A stretch of DNA of 64,000 bases from NCBI RefSeq assembly GCF_005403045.1, contig NZ_BJCL01000001.1, positions 434,001 through 498,000 of the forward strand, given 5' to 3'. Positions 1-9,348 of the stretch are shown here, one piece after another. Made by a program: the position numbers and the translations under genes. The stretch's first letter is position 1. Every line of letters starts with the position of its first letter. The notes below the pieces were generated by a model. It made no database searches. It saw only the letters and a list, made by a program, of their open reading frames with translations, and was not told the origin of the DNA. The DNA is from Pseudaquabacterium pictum (GTDB lineage: Bacteria; Pseudomonadota; Gammaproteobacteria; Burkholderiales; Burkholderiaceae_C).

Positions 1-582
1 CTGCGCACCCTGGGCGCCGATCTGCCGGCGGTGCGCACACCGTGGGAGCAGGTGCTGCGCACCCAGGCCGCCCGGGCGCTGGCGCCGCAGCGCGCGCTGT
101 CGTGGAGCCGGCCGGCACGCTCCTACATCGCCCGCCAGGGCCGCAGCAGCCCCACCCGCCGCCTGCCGTGGGAGCCCGGCTTCAGCGGCAGCCGCCAGGT
201 GCCGCGGCTGGTGCTGGTGGTGGATGTGTCGGGCTCGATCGCCGACGACCTGCTCGACCGCTTCGCCCGCGAGGTGGAGGCCCTGACCCGCCGCCTGGGC
301 GCCGGCCTGGTGCTGGTGGTGGGCGACGAGCGGGTGCAGTCGGTCAGCCGCTTCGAGCCCGGCCGCAGCGACCTGCGCGACGTGCGCTTCACCGGCGGCG
401 GCGGCACCGATTTCACCCCGCTGCTGGAAGAGGCCAGCCGCCATGCGCCCGACCTGGTGGTGGTGCTGACCGACCTGCAGGGCCCGGCCCTGCACCGCCC
501 GGCCTGCCCGGTGGTGTGGGCCGTGCCCGAGGCCTTCGAGCGCAGCGACGCCCCGTTCGGCCGGGTGCTGGGCCTGCGCTGA
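1..582 (+). CDS. VWA-like domain protein (DUF2201-type), C-terminal part
   Basis: The reading frame is open from base 1, so the true start lies outside the window; 193 residues are visible. The stretch LVLVVDVSGSIADD carries the DxSxS metal-ion-dependent adhesion motif of a von Willebrand factor A fold, and GGGGTDF followed by VVVLTDLQG fits the later MIDAS loops. The basic region just before it is typical of DUF2201 putative metallopeptidase/VWA proteins. In that family the gene usually follows a MoxR-type AAA ATPase gene, which would lie to the left of this window (inference). The likely role is a chaperone-like or metal-dependent partner of that ATPase; the substrate is unknown. Confidence 0.75.
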   Translation: MRTLGADLPAVRTPWEQVLRTQAARALAPQRALSWSRPARSYIARQGRSSPTRRLPWEPGFSGSRQVPRLVLVVDVSGSIADDLLDRFAREVEALTRRLGAGLVLVVGDERVQSVSRFEPGRSDLRDVRFTGGGGTDFTPLLEEASRHAPDLVVVLTDLQGPALHRPACPVVWAVPEAFERSDAPFGRVLGLR

Positions 583-662
583 TGGCGGCGGCCAGTCGAT
601 GGGTGCGGCTGAATGGGAGCGGTAGCCGCTAAGCTGCCGGCCTTGTCCACCTCGGCCGCACC

Positions 663-1598
663 ATGTCCGCCCTTCCCGCCTTTGAAGTCCTGCCCCGCGA
701 CCTGTCGGCCTACCGCGCCGGCAACACCGGCGTGCCGTATGTGCACCGTTTCGACAGCGGCGAGCCCGGCCCGCATCTGCTGGTCAACGCGCTGACCCAC
801 GGCAACGAGTTCTGCGGCATGGTGGCCGCCTGCCACCTGCTGGATGCCGGCGTGCGGCCGCTGCGGGGCACGCTGACCATCAGCTTCGCCAACGTGGCGG
901 CCTACGAGAGCTTCTCCATCGACAAGCCCTTCGACAGCCGGCAGCTGGTGCACAACCTCAACCGCATCTGGAGCGACGCCTGGCTGGATGGCGCCGAGCT
1001 GAGCCCCGAGCTGGCCCGTGCGCGGGAGATGCGCCCGGTGGTGGCCGCGGCCGACCACATCCTCGACATCCACAGCACCAGCCAGCCGGTGCAGCCGTTC
1101 TGGGTGTACCCCGACCGGCCGGCCAATGCCGCGGCCGCGCTGGCCATCGGCGAACCGGCGGTGCACCTGGTGATGCCCCAGGGCCTGGGCAGCGGCACGC
1201 CGCTGATCCAGCATGGCCGCCACGGCGAGGCGGGCTTCCACGGCGTGGGCCTGGTGGCCGAATGCGGCCAGCACTTCCAGCAGGCCAGCGCCGACAGGGC
1301 CATCCGCATCGCCCGCCGTTTCCTGGCGCATTTCGGGCTGATTGCGCCCGACGACTGGGCGCCGCCCGCGCCCGCCCAGCGCTACCAGCTGCTGCAGACG
1401 GTGGTGATCCAGACGCCCGAGTTCCGCTTCACCCGGCCGCTGATCGGCTTCGAGACCTTCGGCCCGGGCGAACTGATCGCCACCGACGGCCCCACGCAGA
1501 TCCACGCGCCCGACGACGGCTGCACCGTGCTGATGCCGGCGCGGACCGCCATCGTCGGCCGCGAGGGCGTCTACCTGGCCCGTGCCCTGGCGGCTTGA
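663..1598 (+). CDS. succinylglutamate desuccinylase/aspartoacylase-family zinc hydrolase (DUF2817-like)
   Basis: The 311-residue protein has the zinc site of the M14-like AstE/AspA family: H46 and E49 in THGNE, H137 in ILDIHST, and a probable catalytic glutamate E200 in LVAECGQH. HNLNR near residue 97 matches the substrate-binding Asn-Arg pair. These enzymes split N-acyl amino acids or related amides in the cytoplasm. The substrate cannot be read from sequence, and no arginine-catabolic ast genes are nearby, so a role in arginine succinyltransferase degradation is unlikely. The gene stands 80 bases after the VWA-like gene and 48 bases before the YqhA-type gene, on the same strand. Confidence 0.8.
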   Translation: MSALPAFEVLPRDLSAYRAGNTGVPYVHRFDSGEPGPHLLVNALTHGNEFCGMVAACHLLDAGVRPLRGTLTISFANVAAYESFSIDKPFDSRQLVHNLNRIWSDAWLDGAELSPELARAREMRPVVAAADHILDIHSTSQPVQPFWVYPDRPANAAAALAIGEPAVHLVMPQGLGSGTPLIQHGRHGEAGFHGVGLVAECGQHFQQASADRAIRIARRFLAHFGLIAPDDWAPPAPAQRYQLLQTVVIQTPEFRFTRPLIGFETFGPGELIATDGPTQIHAPDDGCTVLMPARTAIVGREGVYLARALAA

Positions 1599-1646
1599 AG
1601 CCCGCGCGACGCGCCCCACATCCCCAGACCATTCCCCAGGACCTCC

Positions 1647-2165
1647 ATGGAAAAACTCTTGTCCAGCGTCGGATCGCTGCTCTACGGCATGCGGTTCACG
1701 ATGCTCTTCTTCTACGTCGGGCTGGTCACCATCATTATCGGCATCCTCGGCAAGTTCGTGGTCGAGACCTGGAAGCTGATGCACAGCCTGATGCTGGGCG
1801 ACATGGCCAAGATCGACCTGATCATCAAGGTGCTGGAACTGGTCGACATGACCATGGTGGCCCAGCTGGTGTGGGTGGTGGCGCTGGCCGGCGTGTCGCT
1901 GTTCGTCACCACCGGGCACTTCGACACCAAGGACATGAAAAAGCCCGACTGGCTGGACCATGTCAACACCTACAACCTGAAGCTGAAGCTGGCCTTCGCG
2001 ATCATCTCGATCTCGGGCGTGCATGCGCTCAAGACCTACCTCAGCGGCGACCTGTCGCTCGAGAACATCCAGATCGTGGCGGTGGTGGCGGTGATCCACT
2101 TCACCTTCGTGCTGTCGGCCATCGGCATCTCGTTCGCCGAGCGGCTGACGCGCGAGCAGCACTGA
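1647..2165 (+). CDS. YqhA/UPF0114-family inner-membrane protein
   Basis: The 172-residue product matches the UPF0114 (YqhA, TIGR00645) family in length and layout. A short amphipathic start is followed by a membrane segment (FTMLFFYVGLVTIIIGILG), a second around VAQLVWVVALAGVSLFV, and two more in the last third. The soluble linker HFDTKDMKKPDWLDHVNTYN is typical of the family. The function is unknown; the family is widespread in proteobacteria. An AGGA element sits a few bases before the ATG. The protein very probably sits in the cytoplasmic membrane. Confidence 0.85.
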   Translation: MEKLLSSVGSLLYGMRFTMLFFYVGLVTIIIGILGKFVVETWKLMHSLMLGDMAKIDLIIKVLELVDMTMVAQLVWVVALAGVSLFVTTGHFDTKDMKKPDWLDHVNTYNLKLKLAFAIISISGVHALKTYLSGDLSLENIQIVAVVAVIHFTFVLSAIGISFAERLTREQH

Positions 2166-2181
2166 AGGCGGCCGGCGGCGT

Positions 2182-3168
2182 CTACTCCGGCTCGATGCCC
2201 GCGGCCTTCAGCGTGGCGCGGTAGCTGTCGAGCTGCTCCCGCATGAAGGCGCCCAGGCGGGCCGGTGACGAGCCGGTGAGCGCAAAGGCCTGGCGCTCTG
2301 CGACGGTGAGCACCTCGGGCCTGGCCATGGCGGCGGTGAACTCGCGGTTCAGGCGCTCGACCACCTCGGCCGGCATGCGTGCCGGCCCCACCACCGCTGC
2401 CCAGGAGGTGATGCTGAACTGCGGCAGGCCGGCCTCGGCCATGGTGGGCACCTGCGGCAGCGCAGCGCTGCGCACCGGCAGGGTGACGGCCAGCGGCCGC
2501 AGCTTGCCCTCGCGGATGTGCGGCACCGACGGGCCGGCCGACACCACCATCAGCTGCAGCCGGCCGGCCAGCAGGTCGGTCAGCGCCTGCGGCTCGCCCT
2601 TGTAGGGCACATGCGTCATGCGGGTGCCGGACAACGCCGCGAACTGGGCCATCGCCACCTGGCCGGTGGTGTTGCCGGTGCCGTAGTTCAGCGTGCCCTG
2701 GTGGGCCTTGGCATGGGCGATGAACTCCGCCAGCGTGTTGGCCGGCACCGACGGGTGCACCACCAGGAAGAAGGTGTAGCGGCCGATGTCGATGACCGGC
2801 GTGAAGTCGGTCAGCGGATCGTAGGGCGGTGTCTTCTTCATCGCGGGCGCCACGGCCAGCGGGCTGTTGGTGCCGAACAGCAGCGTGTGGCCATCGGCCG
2901 GTGCGCGCAGCACCTCCTGCCCGGCCAGGGCGCCATCGGCGCCGGCCTTGTTGTCGACCAGCACCGGCTGGCCCAGCGCCGGCGCCAGCACCTGGGCAAA
3001 GGCCCGGGCCACGGTGTCGGTGGCCGAGCCCGGCGGAAACGGCACCACCAGGCGCACCGGCTTGGACGGAAACGGCTGCGCCGCCACGGGCAGCACGCAC
3101 AGACCCGCCGCCAGGCCGGCCAGGCCCGCCACACACAGGCGGCGCAGGGGATGGAGTCGCAGGGTCAT
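2182..3168 (-). CDS. Bug-type tripartite tricarboxylate transporter receptor
   Basis: This is a periplasmic solute-binding protein of the Bug (TctC-like) family, 328 residues. After a signal peptide (MTLRLHPLRRLCVAG... ending near AAQPFPSKP) comes the family signature KPVRLVVPFPPGSATDTVAR. Later family features include GKLRPLAVT and an invariant GY/GT ligand-loop region. The frame stays open upstream to 3261, but the ATG at 3168 gives a normal signal peptide and is preferred. No TctA or TctB membrane genes are adjacent; orphan Bug receptors are common in Burkholderiales. The ligand is probably a carboxylate, but its identity cannot be inferred. Confidence 0.88.
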   Translation of the reverse strand: MTLRLHPLRRLCVAGLAGLAAGLCVLPVAAQPFPSKPVRLVVPFPPGSATDTVARAFAQVLAPALGQPVLVDNKAGADGALAGQEVLRAPADGHTLLFGTNSPLAVAPAMKKTPPYDPLTDFTPVIDIGRYTFFLVVHPSVPANTLAEFIAHAKAHQGTLNYGTGNTTGQVAMAQFAALSGTRMTHVPYKGEPQALTDLLAGRLQLMVVSAGPSVPHIREGKLRPLAVTLPVRSAALPQVPTMAEAGLPQFSITSWAAVVGPARMPAEVVERLNREFTAAMARPEVLTVAERQAFALTGSSPARLGAFMREQLDSYRATLKAAGIEPE

Positions 3169-3274
3169 CGCGTTCAACAGACGGTGGTGGGGATGCACCA
3201 TCCTGGCGCCGGCGCCGCCGGTTGCACAGAGTCGATACCCTGAGGCCGCCGCGGGCTGCACCCTGCAGCGCCGG

Positions 3275-6200
3275 TCAGCGCACCGCGCCGCGCTGGTCGC
3301 GCTGGCGCAGCCGGCGGCACAGTGCCTGGATCACGCTGCGGGCCAGCGCGGTGTCGGCGGCCATCAAGGCCTCCAGCTCGGCCGCGCCGATGCGCAGCAG
3401 CTGGCTGGTTTCCAGCGCGGTGACGGTGGCCGACCGCGGCTGCGGGTCGAGCACCGCCATCTCGCCCACCACCTCGTGGTCGCCCAGGGTGTTGATGCGC
3501 CGGCCCTGCACCGACACCGCCAGCGCGCCCTGCAGCAACACGTACAGCGCATCACCCGCATCGCCCTCGGCGAACAGCGTCTGGCCCGCGGCCAGCGCCA
3601 CCGGCCGGGCCGAGGCGGCCACCGCGGTGAGCTCGCCATCACGCACCGCGGCGAACAGCGGCACGTTGCGCAGGGCCAGCATCTTCTCGATCGTCAGCAT
3701 GGTCTCGGGCTCCAGCTCAGGGGTGGCGCCGTGCTGCCGGGCCAGCAGCCAGACGGCGGTGGCGCGCAGCACCGGGGGATGGGCATCGCGGGCCAGGGCG
3801 GCCAGCGCGGCGGTGGGGTCGGTGGTGCTGCCAGCGGGCGCCAGCGCGCGGGCGGCCTGGGCCGGGTCGTCCAGTTCCAGCAGGGGCAGCACCCGCCGCT
3901 GCAGCGGCGCAGGCAGGCTGTTGTCCAGCAGCTCGATCACATAGGCGCGCCGGGCCGGGCCGCCGTGCCGGTAGTGCGACCAGGCGGTGTGCAGGTCCAG
4001 CCCCGGGTGCAGCAGCGCCAGCCAGGCGAACAGCGCCTGCCGGTGCTGCTGCACCTGGTCGGCAAGCAGCCGTTGCAGCAGCTGCTGCAACGGATCGGCC
4101 TCGCCGCCGAGCACGGCGCCGGCCTGCAACGCGGCCGCGGCGGCATCCACCTCGGCCAGGGCGGCGGTCTGCAATGCGGGCTGCTGTTCGGCCGTGCCGG
4201 CCAGGCGGCGCTGCCAGCAGGCCTGCAGCAGCAGGCCGCGCAGCGCCGGCGGCGTGGCCGGCGCCAGCAGCGCGGCCAGCAGGCGCTGGTCGGCCGCCGG
4301 GCAGGCCAGGGCCTGCAGCAGCGCCACGGCGGCCGGCTGGGCGTCGGCCAGCGCCTGGCGCAACCTGGGTTCCAGCACAGGCAGCGCGGCGGCGCCCAGC
4401 GGCGCCAGGGCCTGGCGGGTGGCGCTGGCCACCGCCGGATCGGGGTCGGTGACCAGCGGTGCCAGGGCCTCGGCCCAGGCCAGTGCACCGGCCTGCCCCA
4501 GCACCTGCACGGCGGCCAGCCGCCGCAGCGCATCGGCAGCGGCCAGATCGGCCTGCAGCGCGGGTTCCACCGCCGCCTGCCCTGCCCCGCCGCCATGGCG
4601 CAGCAAGGCCACCTGCGCACCCTGGCGCAGCAGCGGGTCGGCATCGGCCAGCCACGGACCCAGCGCGGCCACCGGATCGGGTGCCGCGGCCGCCAGGGCT
4701 GCCAGCAATGCGGCCTGCACTGGTGGGTGCCGCTCGGCCTGCACGGCCTGCTGCAGCGCATCCAGGTCCAACCGCGCGGCATCCAGCCGCTGGGCCGCCG
4801 CCAGGCGCACCTCGGGCGCCGGGTGGCGCAACAGCGCACGCGCCTCGTCGGCCGTGGGCGCCTGGCCCAGACCGTCCAGCAGCGTCAGGCCGTACAGCAC
4901 CTCGGCCGGGCGGGGGCTGGCCAGGGCACTGCGCAGCACCGCCTGCGAGGCGGCATCCGTCAGCACCAGCTGCTGCGGCACCAGCGCCCGGCTGGCCAGG
5001 GCGCGCCGCAGTGCCCCCAGGTAGCCGCGGTACTGCACGGCCACCAGCCCGGCCCAGGTGCAGGCCACCGCCGCGATGACGGCGGTGATGCCCACCGCCC
5101 CCAGGCCCAGGCCCTGCATCATCACGAACAGCAGCAGGCCGGCCACGCCGCCGGCCAGCGGCTCCACCGCACTCTCCAACCCGGCCTGAAGCCGCAGGCG
5201 CTGGCCCGGCGGCAGCGGCTGGAACAGGGTGACGACCGTGGTCTTGTCCAGGGTGTAACGGAAGGCCTGGTCGATGATCTTGTTGCCGACCACCAGGTAG
5301 AACACCCATTCCGCCGGCCCGCCGGCGGCCGCCACCGCCACCGTGCCCAGCGCGCCCAGCGCCAGCAGACCCGGCAGCGCCAGCAGCCCGGCGCGCACGC
5401 CCCAGCGGCGCAACAGCCAGGACGCCAGCAGCACGCTGCAGACCAGACTCACACCCCCCATCGCCGCCGAGTACAGGCCGAGGAAGGCCGCCATGTCGGC
5501 TTCGTCGGGGTAGCGCCGGCCCGCCTCGAGGTAGAACGCGCTGTCGACGAAGAAGTAGGCCATCTGTCCCACGGCGACCAGTCCCACCAGCGTGAGCACG
5601 TAACGGTGCCGCCACCAGGAGGCCGGTGCCGCGTTGGCATCCGGGCTGGCGGCGGGCGCATCCTCTCGCTCCTCCACCGGCGCATGGTGGCGCAGGATGT
5701 GCACCACCAGCAACATGCCCAGCACGGCGCCAGCGGCCGACAGCAGGAACAGATCGGCCGCCGACAGGCCGCGCAGCAGCAGCGGCAGCGTGACGCCGCA
5801 CAGGATGATGGCCACCGGCTCGCCGGCGCTGATGTAGCCGAACAGCCGCTTGCCCTGCCGCAGCGTCATCAGCTGGTTGGCCAGGCCCCACAGCAGCAGC
5901 GACGACAGGACGAACTCGATCTCGAAGTAGACGATGCTGGCGCCGGCCACCAGCGGCCAGCCGGCCGCGATGCCGACGCGGAACAGCACCAGCGCCACGA
6001 TCTGCGCGGCCAGCGTGCCCAGCAGCAGGCCCCGCAGCGAGGCCACCCGCTCGAAGCGCAGGTAGGCATAGCCGGCCAGCGGCACGCACAGCGCCTCGGC
6101 CAGGTAGGCCCAGGGCATGGCCTGCGCGCCGTAAGCCTGGATGAACAGGGTGTGTGCCGCTGTCTGGGTGTAGACCCGCGGCAGGCCGGAGATGCAGAAC

Positions 6201-6301
6201 GACAGCGCGAACAGCAGCCCGGTGAGCCGCCATTCGACCGGGACGGCCGCCAGCCGGCCGGCCAGCCTCACGCCGCAGGAGCCCGGCCGGCGACCCGGCA
6301 A
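3275..6301 (-). CDS. NTT/MFS-like membrane transporter fused to HEAT repeats and a cNMP-binding domain
   Basis: The product has three parts in 1,008 residues. Residues about 20-430 hold around ten to twelve hydrophobic segments with an ATP/ADP-translocase-like (NTT/Tlc) flavour, for example VVGNKIIDQAFRYTLDK near residue 330. Residues about 440-860 are alanine/leucine-rich helical repeats of HEAT type (LLRHPAPEVRLAAAQRL is one unit). Residues about 870-1000 form a cyclic-nucleotide-binding fold with the phosphate-cassette-like GEMAVLDPQPRSATV. The start is uncertain: the longest frame begins with TTG at 6301, and a GTG at 6271 is an alternative; neither has a good ribosome site. The substrate is unknown; transport of nucleotides or another metabolite gated by cNMP is inference. 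The convergent or adjacent genes give no functional clue. Confidence 0.75.
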   Translation of the reverse strand: MPGRRPGSCGVRLAGRLAAVPVEWRLTGLLFALSFCISGLPRVYTQTAAHTLFIQAYGAQAMPWAYLAEALCVPLAGYAYLRFERVASLRGLLLGTLAAQIVALVLFRVGIAAGWPLVAGASIVYFEIEFVLSSLLLWGLANQLMTLRQGKRLFGYISAGEPVAIILCGVTLPLLLRGLSAADLFLLSAAGAVLGMLLVVHILRHHAPVEEREDAPAASPDANAAPASWWRHRYVLTLVGLVAVGQMAYFFVDSAFYLEAGRRYPDEADMAAFLGLYSAAMGGVSLVCSVLLASWLLRRWGVRAGLLALPGLLALGALGTVAVAAAGGPAEWVFYLVVGNKIIDQAFRYTLDKTTVVTLFQPLPPGQRLRLQAGLESAVEPLAGGVAGLLLFVMMQGLGLGAVGITAVIAAVACTWAGLVAVQYRGYLGALRRALASRALVPQQLVLTDAASQAVLRSALASPRPAEVLYGLTLLDGLGQAPTADEARALLRHPAPEVRLAAAQRLDAARLDLDALQQAVQAERHPPVQAALLAALAAAAPDPVAALGPWLADADPLLRQGAQVALLRHGGGAGQAAVEPALQADLAAADALRRLAAVQVLGQAGALAWAEALAPLVTDPDPAVASATRQALAPLGAAALPVLEPRLRQALADAQPAAVALLQALACPAADQRLLAALLAPATPPALRGLLLQACWQRRLAGTAEQQPALQTAALAEVDAAAAALQAGAVLGGEADPLQQLLQRLLADQVQQHRQALFAWLALLHPGLDLHTAWSHYRHGGPARRAYVIELLDNSLPAPLQRRVLPLLELDDPAQAARALAPAGSTTDPTAALAALARDAHPPVLRATAVWLLARQHGATPELEPETMLTIEKMLALRNVPLFAAVRDGELTAVAASARPVALAAGQTLFAEGDAGDALYVLLQGALAVSVQGRRINTLGDHEVVGEMAVLDPQPRSATVTALETSQLLRIGAAELEALMAADTALARSVIQALCRRLRQRDQRGAVR

Positions 6302-6440
6302 CTGGCGGTCATGGCGACGGGCCAGGCATGCCAGGGCGGGATCCGGAGGGACTGCATGGGCGGGGCGGGACGTGTGGCGGTCATGTTAATCAATGCCACG
6401 GCCGCGCCGGGGCTGAGGCACCCGGCGCATCATCACGGCC

Positions 6441-7373
6441 ATGTTTGCACACCGACACCCCACCCGCCGTGCAAGCCTGGGCCTGCTGACCGGGCTGGCC
6501 GCCTGGCCCGCGGCGGCCCAGGCACCGGCCGCCGCGCCTGCCCCGGCGCTGCTGACCCGGTCCATCCCGCGCAGCGGCGAGGCCCTGCCGCTGGTGGGCC
6601 TGGGCAGCTGGATCACCTTCAACGTGGGCACCGATCCGGCCGGCCAGGAGGCCAGCTACCAGGTGGTGCGGGCCTTCTTCGAGGCCGGTGGTCGGCTGAT
6701 CGACAGCAGCCCCATGTACGGCTCGTCGCAGCCGGTGATCGGCCAGGCGCTGGCGCGGCTGCGGCACCCGGCGGCCCTGTTCTCGGCCGAGAAGGTGTGG
6801 ACCGGCGACGCCGCACGCGGGCCGGCGCAGATCGAGGCCTCCCGCCAGCACTGGGGCGTGCCACGCTTCGACCTGCTGCAGGTGCACAACCTGCTGGCCT
6901 GGGAGCAGCATCTGCCACGCCTGCGGGCCATGCGGGACGCTGGCCAGCTGCGTTACCTGGGCATCACCACCAGCGAAGGCCGGCGCCATGCCGAACTGGA
7001 GCAGCTGATGCGCAGCCAGCTGCTGGACTTCGTGCAGCTGAGCTACAACCTGCTGGACCGCGAGGCCGAGCAGCGCCTGCTGCCGCTGGCGGCCGAGCGC
7101 GGCATCGCGGTGCTGGTGAACCGGCCGTTCCGCGAGGGTGCACTGCTGCGCCAGCTGGCCCGCCACCCACTGCCGGGCTGGGCGCGCGAGATCGGCTGCA
7201 GCCACTGGGCCCAGGTGGCGCTGAAGTTCGTGATCAGCCACCCGGCGGTGACCTGCGCCATCCCGGCCACCAGCCAGGTGGCCCACCTGCGGCAGAACAT
7301 GGCGGCTGCACTGGGGCCGCTGCCCGATGCCGCGCTGCGCCGGCGCATGGCGGCCGACGTCGCCGCGCTGTGA
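6441..7373 (+). CDS. Tat-exported aldo/keto reductase
   Basis: This 310-residue aldo/keto reductase begins with a twin-arginine-like signal (TRRASLGLLTG) followed by a hydrophobic stretch and AAAQAP, so it is probably periplasmic. The catalytic tetrad of the superfamily is readable as D88, Y93 (IDSSPMYG), K118 (SAEKVW) and H149 (LLQVHN). Exported members of this family are common in Burkholderiales and reduce aldehydes or ketones with NADPH; a folded cofactor-bearing enzyme would explain Tat export. Substrate unknown. It is divergent from the transporter fusion and followed 22 bases later by a small membrane protein gene, so the two may be co-transcribed. Confidence 0.85.
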   Translation: MFAHRHPTRRASLGLLTGLAAWPAAAQAPAAAPAPALLTRSIPRSGEALPLVGLGSWITFNVGTDPAGQEASYQVVRAFFEAGGRLIDSSPMYGSSQPVIGQALARLRHPAALFSAEKVWTGDAARGPAQIEASRQHWGVPRFDLLQVHNLLAWEQHLPRLRAMRDAGQLRYLGITTSEGRRHAELEQLMRSQLLDFVQLSYNLLDREAEQRLLPLAAERGIAVLVNRPFREGALLRQLARHPLPGWAREIGCSHWAQVALKFVISHPAVTCAIPATSQVAHLRQNMAAALGPLPDAALRRRMAADVAAL

Positions 7374-7385
7374 ACGGCCCGGCGC

Positions 7386-7391
7386 AGGAGG
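7386..7391 (+). promoter_or_regulatory. ribosome binding site deciding the start at 7396
   Basis: A full AGGAGG lies four bases before the ATG at 7396. It favours this start over the in-frame codons further upstream that would overlap the reductase gene. Confidence 0.75.
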
Positions 7392-7395
7392 TCCG

Positions 7396-8070
7396 ATGGG
7401 TGACTGGTGGAGCTACCGGCCGTCGGACTTCCTGATGTTCTCGCCGCGGGTGTACGGACGGCTGTTCGAGCTGGTGAACGCCACCTGGTGGCCGCTGCAA
7501 GGGCTGCTGCTGGGCGCCGGCCTGGCCGGCCTGCTGGCACTGGTCCGCGGCCGCGGCTGGCGCGCCACTGGCCTGGGCCTCGGCGCGGCATGGCTGCTGT
7601 GCGCGCTGGTGTTCGTGCACCAGCGCTACCTGCCAATCCTCTGGGCCGTGGCCGCACTGCTGCCGGCGCTGGTGGGCCTGGGTGGGCTGCTGCCGCTGCT
7701 GGGCTGGCGGGCGGCGGCCGATCCCGCCAGCACACCACCGGGCCGCTGGGCCCGGCCGGCGGCGCTGGCCCTGGGCGTGTGGGCGGTGGGGCTGCACCCG
7801 CTGCTGGCGCCGCTGAGTGGCCACGGCTGGGCTCAGGCCGAGGTGCTGGGCCTGGCGCCCGACGCCACGGCCATCGCCACCCTGGCCTGGCTGGTGGCCT
7901 TGCCCCGCCCGGCCCACCGCGGCTGGCAGGCCATGGCCTGGCTGGCCTGGGGGCTGGTGCTGGCCTGGTGCCTGTTCAACGGATTCATGCTGGCGACCAT
8001 GGAACGCGCGCAGGTGGGGGCGCTGGGGGTGGCGGTGGTGGTGGCCGCCGTCGGACGGTGGCGGCGGTGA
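7396..8070 (+). CDS. small multi-spanning membrane protein (DUF6064-like)
   Basis: The 224-residue protein is almost wholly hydrophobic with about six predicted membrane segments. The N-terminal segment FSPRVYGRLFELVNATWWPLQ resembles the start of DUF6064-family proteins. I recognise no catalytic motif. The longest frame starts inside the upstream reductase gene, but an AGGAGG at 7386-7391, four bases before the ATG at 7396, fixes the start. It lies in the cytoplasmic membrane; function unknown. Confidence 0.7.
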   Translation: MGDWWSYRPSDFLMFSPRVYGRLFELVNATWWPLQGLLLGAGLAGLLALVRGRGWRATGLGLGAAWLLCALVFVHQRYLPILWAVAALLPALVGLGGLLPLLGWRAAADPASTPPGRWARPAALALGVWAVGLHPLLAPLSGHGWAQAEVLGLAPDATAIATLAWLVALPRPAHRGWQAMAWLAWGLVLAWCLFNGFMLATMERAQVGALGVAVVVAAVGRWRR

Positions 8071-8128
8071 GATGGTCGGCGACGGTCGGGCGCCAAACCC
8101 GCCACGGTCCACACGGACCCGCGGCGCG

Positions 8129-9121
8129 TCAGGCAGACGTCGGCGGGGTGCCGGTCTGGACGCTGCGGTCGGGTTGGCCGGCGCGCATGTCGCGTGCCGC
8201 GCAGCCAAAGCGGCTGCGGAACGCGCGGCTGAAGTGCGCGGCATCGCTGAAGCCCCAGCCGAAGGCGATCTCGCTGATGCTGCGTGCACGCAGCGCCGGA
8301 TCGCACAGGTCGCGCCGGGCCGCATCCAGGCGGCGGGCCCAGATCCAGTCGGCGATCGAGCAGGCCTCGCCGGCCCAGGCCCGGTGCAAGGTGCTGGGCG
8401 ACAGCCGCAGCTGCGCGGCCAGGCTGGCCACACTGAGCGCCGGGTCGCGCAGCCGCGCCATCGCCGCGGCCTTGGTCTGCTGGCGGTGGTAGGCGGCCAG
8501 CTGTGAGACGGGCGCCTGCCGCGCGGCCGGCAGGCCCGACAGGCCGGCGATCAGGATCTGGGTGACGCTTTCCGCCACCGCATGGGCCGATTCGGGCGCC
8601 AGCGTGTCGATGTCGGCCGCCAGCGTGCGGATCATGCCGATCATCAGATGCCCGGCGCCGCGCTGGCCGCTGACCGTGCTGGCGGTCAGCGACGGCGTGT
8701 GCCGCAGCGCGGTGCGCAGCGTGGGCCCGGGCAGGCGCAGCACGTACTGCTGGAACGGGCCGTCGAAGCGCAGTTCGTACGGCCGGGTGCTGTCGTACAG
8801 CGCGAAGTCGCCGGGCCGCAGGTGGGCCACCCGGTCGTCCTGCAGGATCAGGCCCTCGCCCTGGCTCTGGATGCTGACCAGGAAGTAGTCTTCGCTGGCG
8901 CGGGCGATCTGCGCCGGCGTGCGGCGCACATGCTGCGCGGTGGCGGTGACGCACGACAGCTGCAGTGACGCCAGTGTGGCCGCCGCGATGTCGCCCTCGA
9001 TGCTGGCTGCACCGGCCGCGGCATCGCAGTCCAGCTGCACATAGGTGTTGCACACGCTGTCGGTCCAGAAGGCCAGGCGTTGTGCCGGCTCCACCTGCTG
9101 GGTGCTGAGCATCTGCTGCAT
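8129..9121 (-). CDS. AraC-family regulator (NitR-like)
   Basis: The 330-residue protein has an N-terminal AraC-binding-like domain (residues 1-190, including RLAFWTDSVCNTYVQLDCD) and a C-terminal double helix-turn-helix. The latter contains LSVASLAAQLRLSPSTLHRAW and the family signature ISEIAFGWGFSDAAHFSRAFR. The frame is open to 9223, but ATG 9121 gives the usual family N-terminus. It is divergent from a nitrilase gene, the arrangement seen for NitR, which activates nitrilase genes in response to amides or lactams. Direct control of the 9349-11081 unit is therefore the natural inference. Confidence 0.88.
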   Translation of the reverse strand: MQQMLSTQQVEPAQRLAFWTDSVCNTYVQLDCDAAAGAASIEGDIAAATLASLQLSCVTATAQHVRRTPAQIARASEDYFLVSIQSQGEGLILQDDRVAHLRPGDFALYDSTRPYELRFDGPFQQYVLRLPGPTLRTALRHTPSLTASTVSGQRGAGHLMIGMIRTLAADIDTLAPESAHAVAESVTQILIAGLSGLPAARQAPVSQLAAYHRQQTKAAAMARLRDPALSVASLAAQLRLSPSTLHRAWAGEACSIADWIWARRLDAARRDLCDPALRARSISEIAFGWGFSDAAHFSRAFRSRFGCAARDMRAGQPDRSVQTGTPPTSA

Positions 9122-9348
9122 CGCAGCGAGCTTATCGCCCGGTGCGGCAGGCCGCAATGCGCAGCCGCCCCTGCGGCCCAGGCGCGACCGGGGCTTGAGA
9201 CGTGCGAACAAGTGCCACGCCACGCCCAGGCAAGCCGCTTGGGATGCTGCTGACTACGATGCCTTCGGCCCGGCCGGCATCGACTGTCTGCCGCGCAACC
9301 CGCCCCGTTTGCCTCAACCCTCTCACCGCTGAAGCAGGAATCCACGAC

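Noticed and set aside
123-2162. A 679-codon minus-strand frame across the AstE-like and YqhA-like genes
   Set aside because: It covers two well-supported plus-strand genes and its translation is His/Gln/Gly-rich with no recognisable motif.
2867-7435. A 1,522-codon plus-strand open frame opposite the transporter fusion
   Set aside because: The product is rich in Gln, Gly and Arg without domains and runs into another frame of the reductase gene; the minus-strand product has clear membrane, HEAT and cNMP parts.
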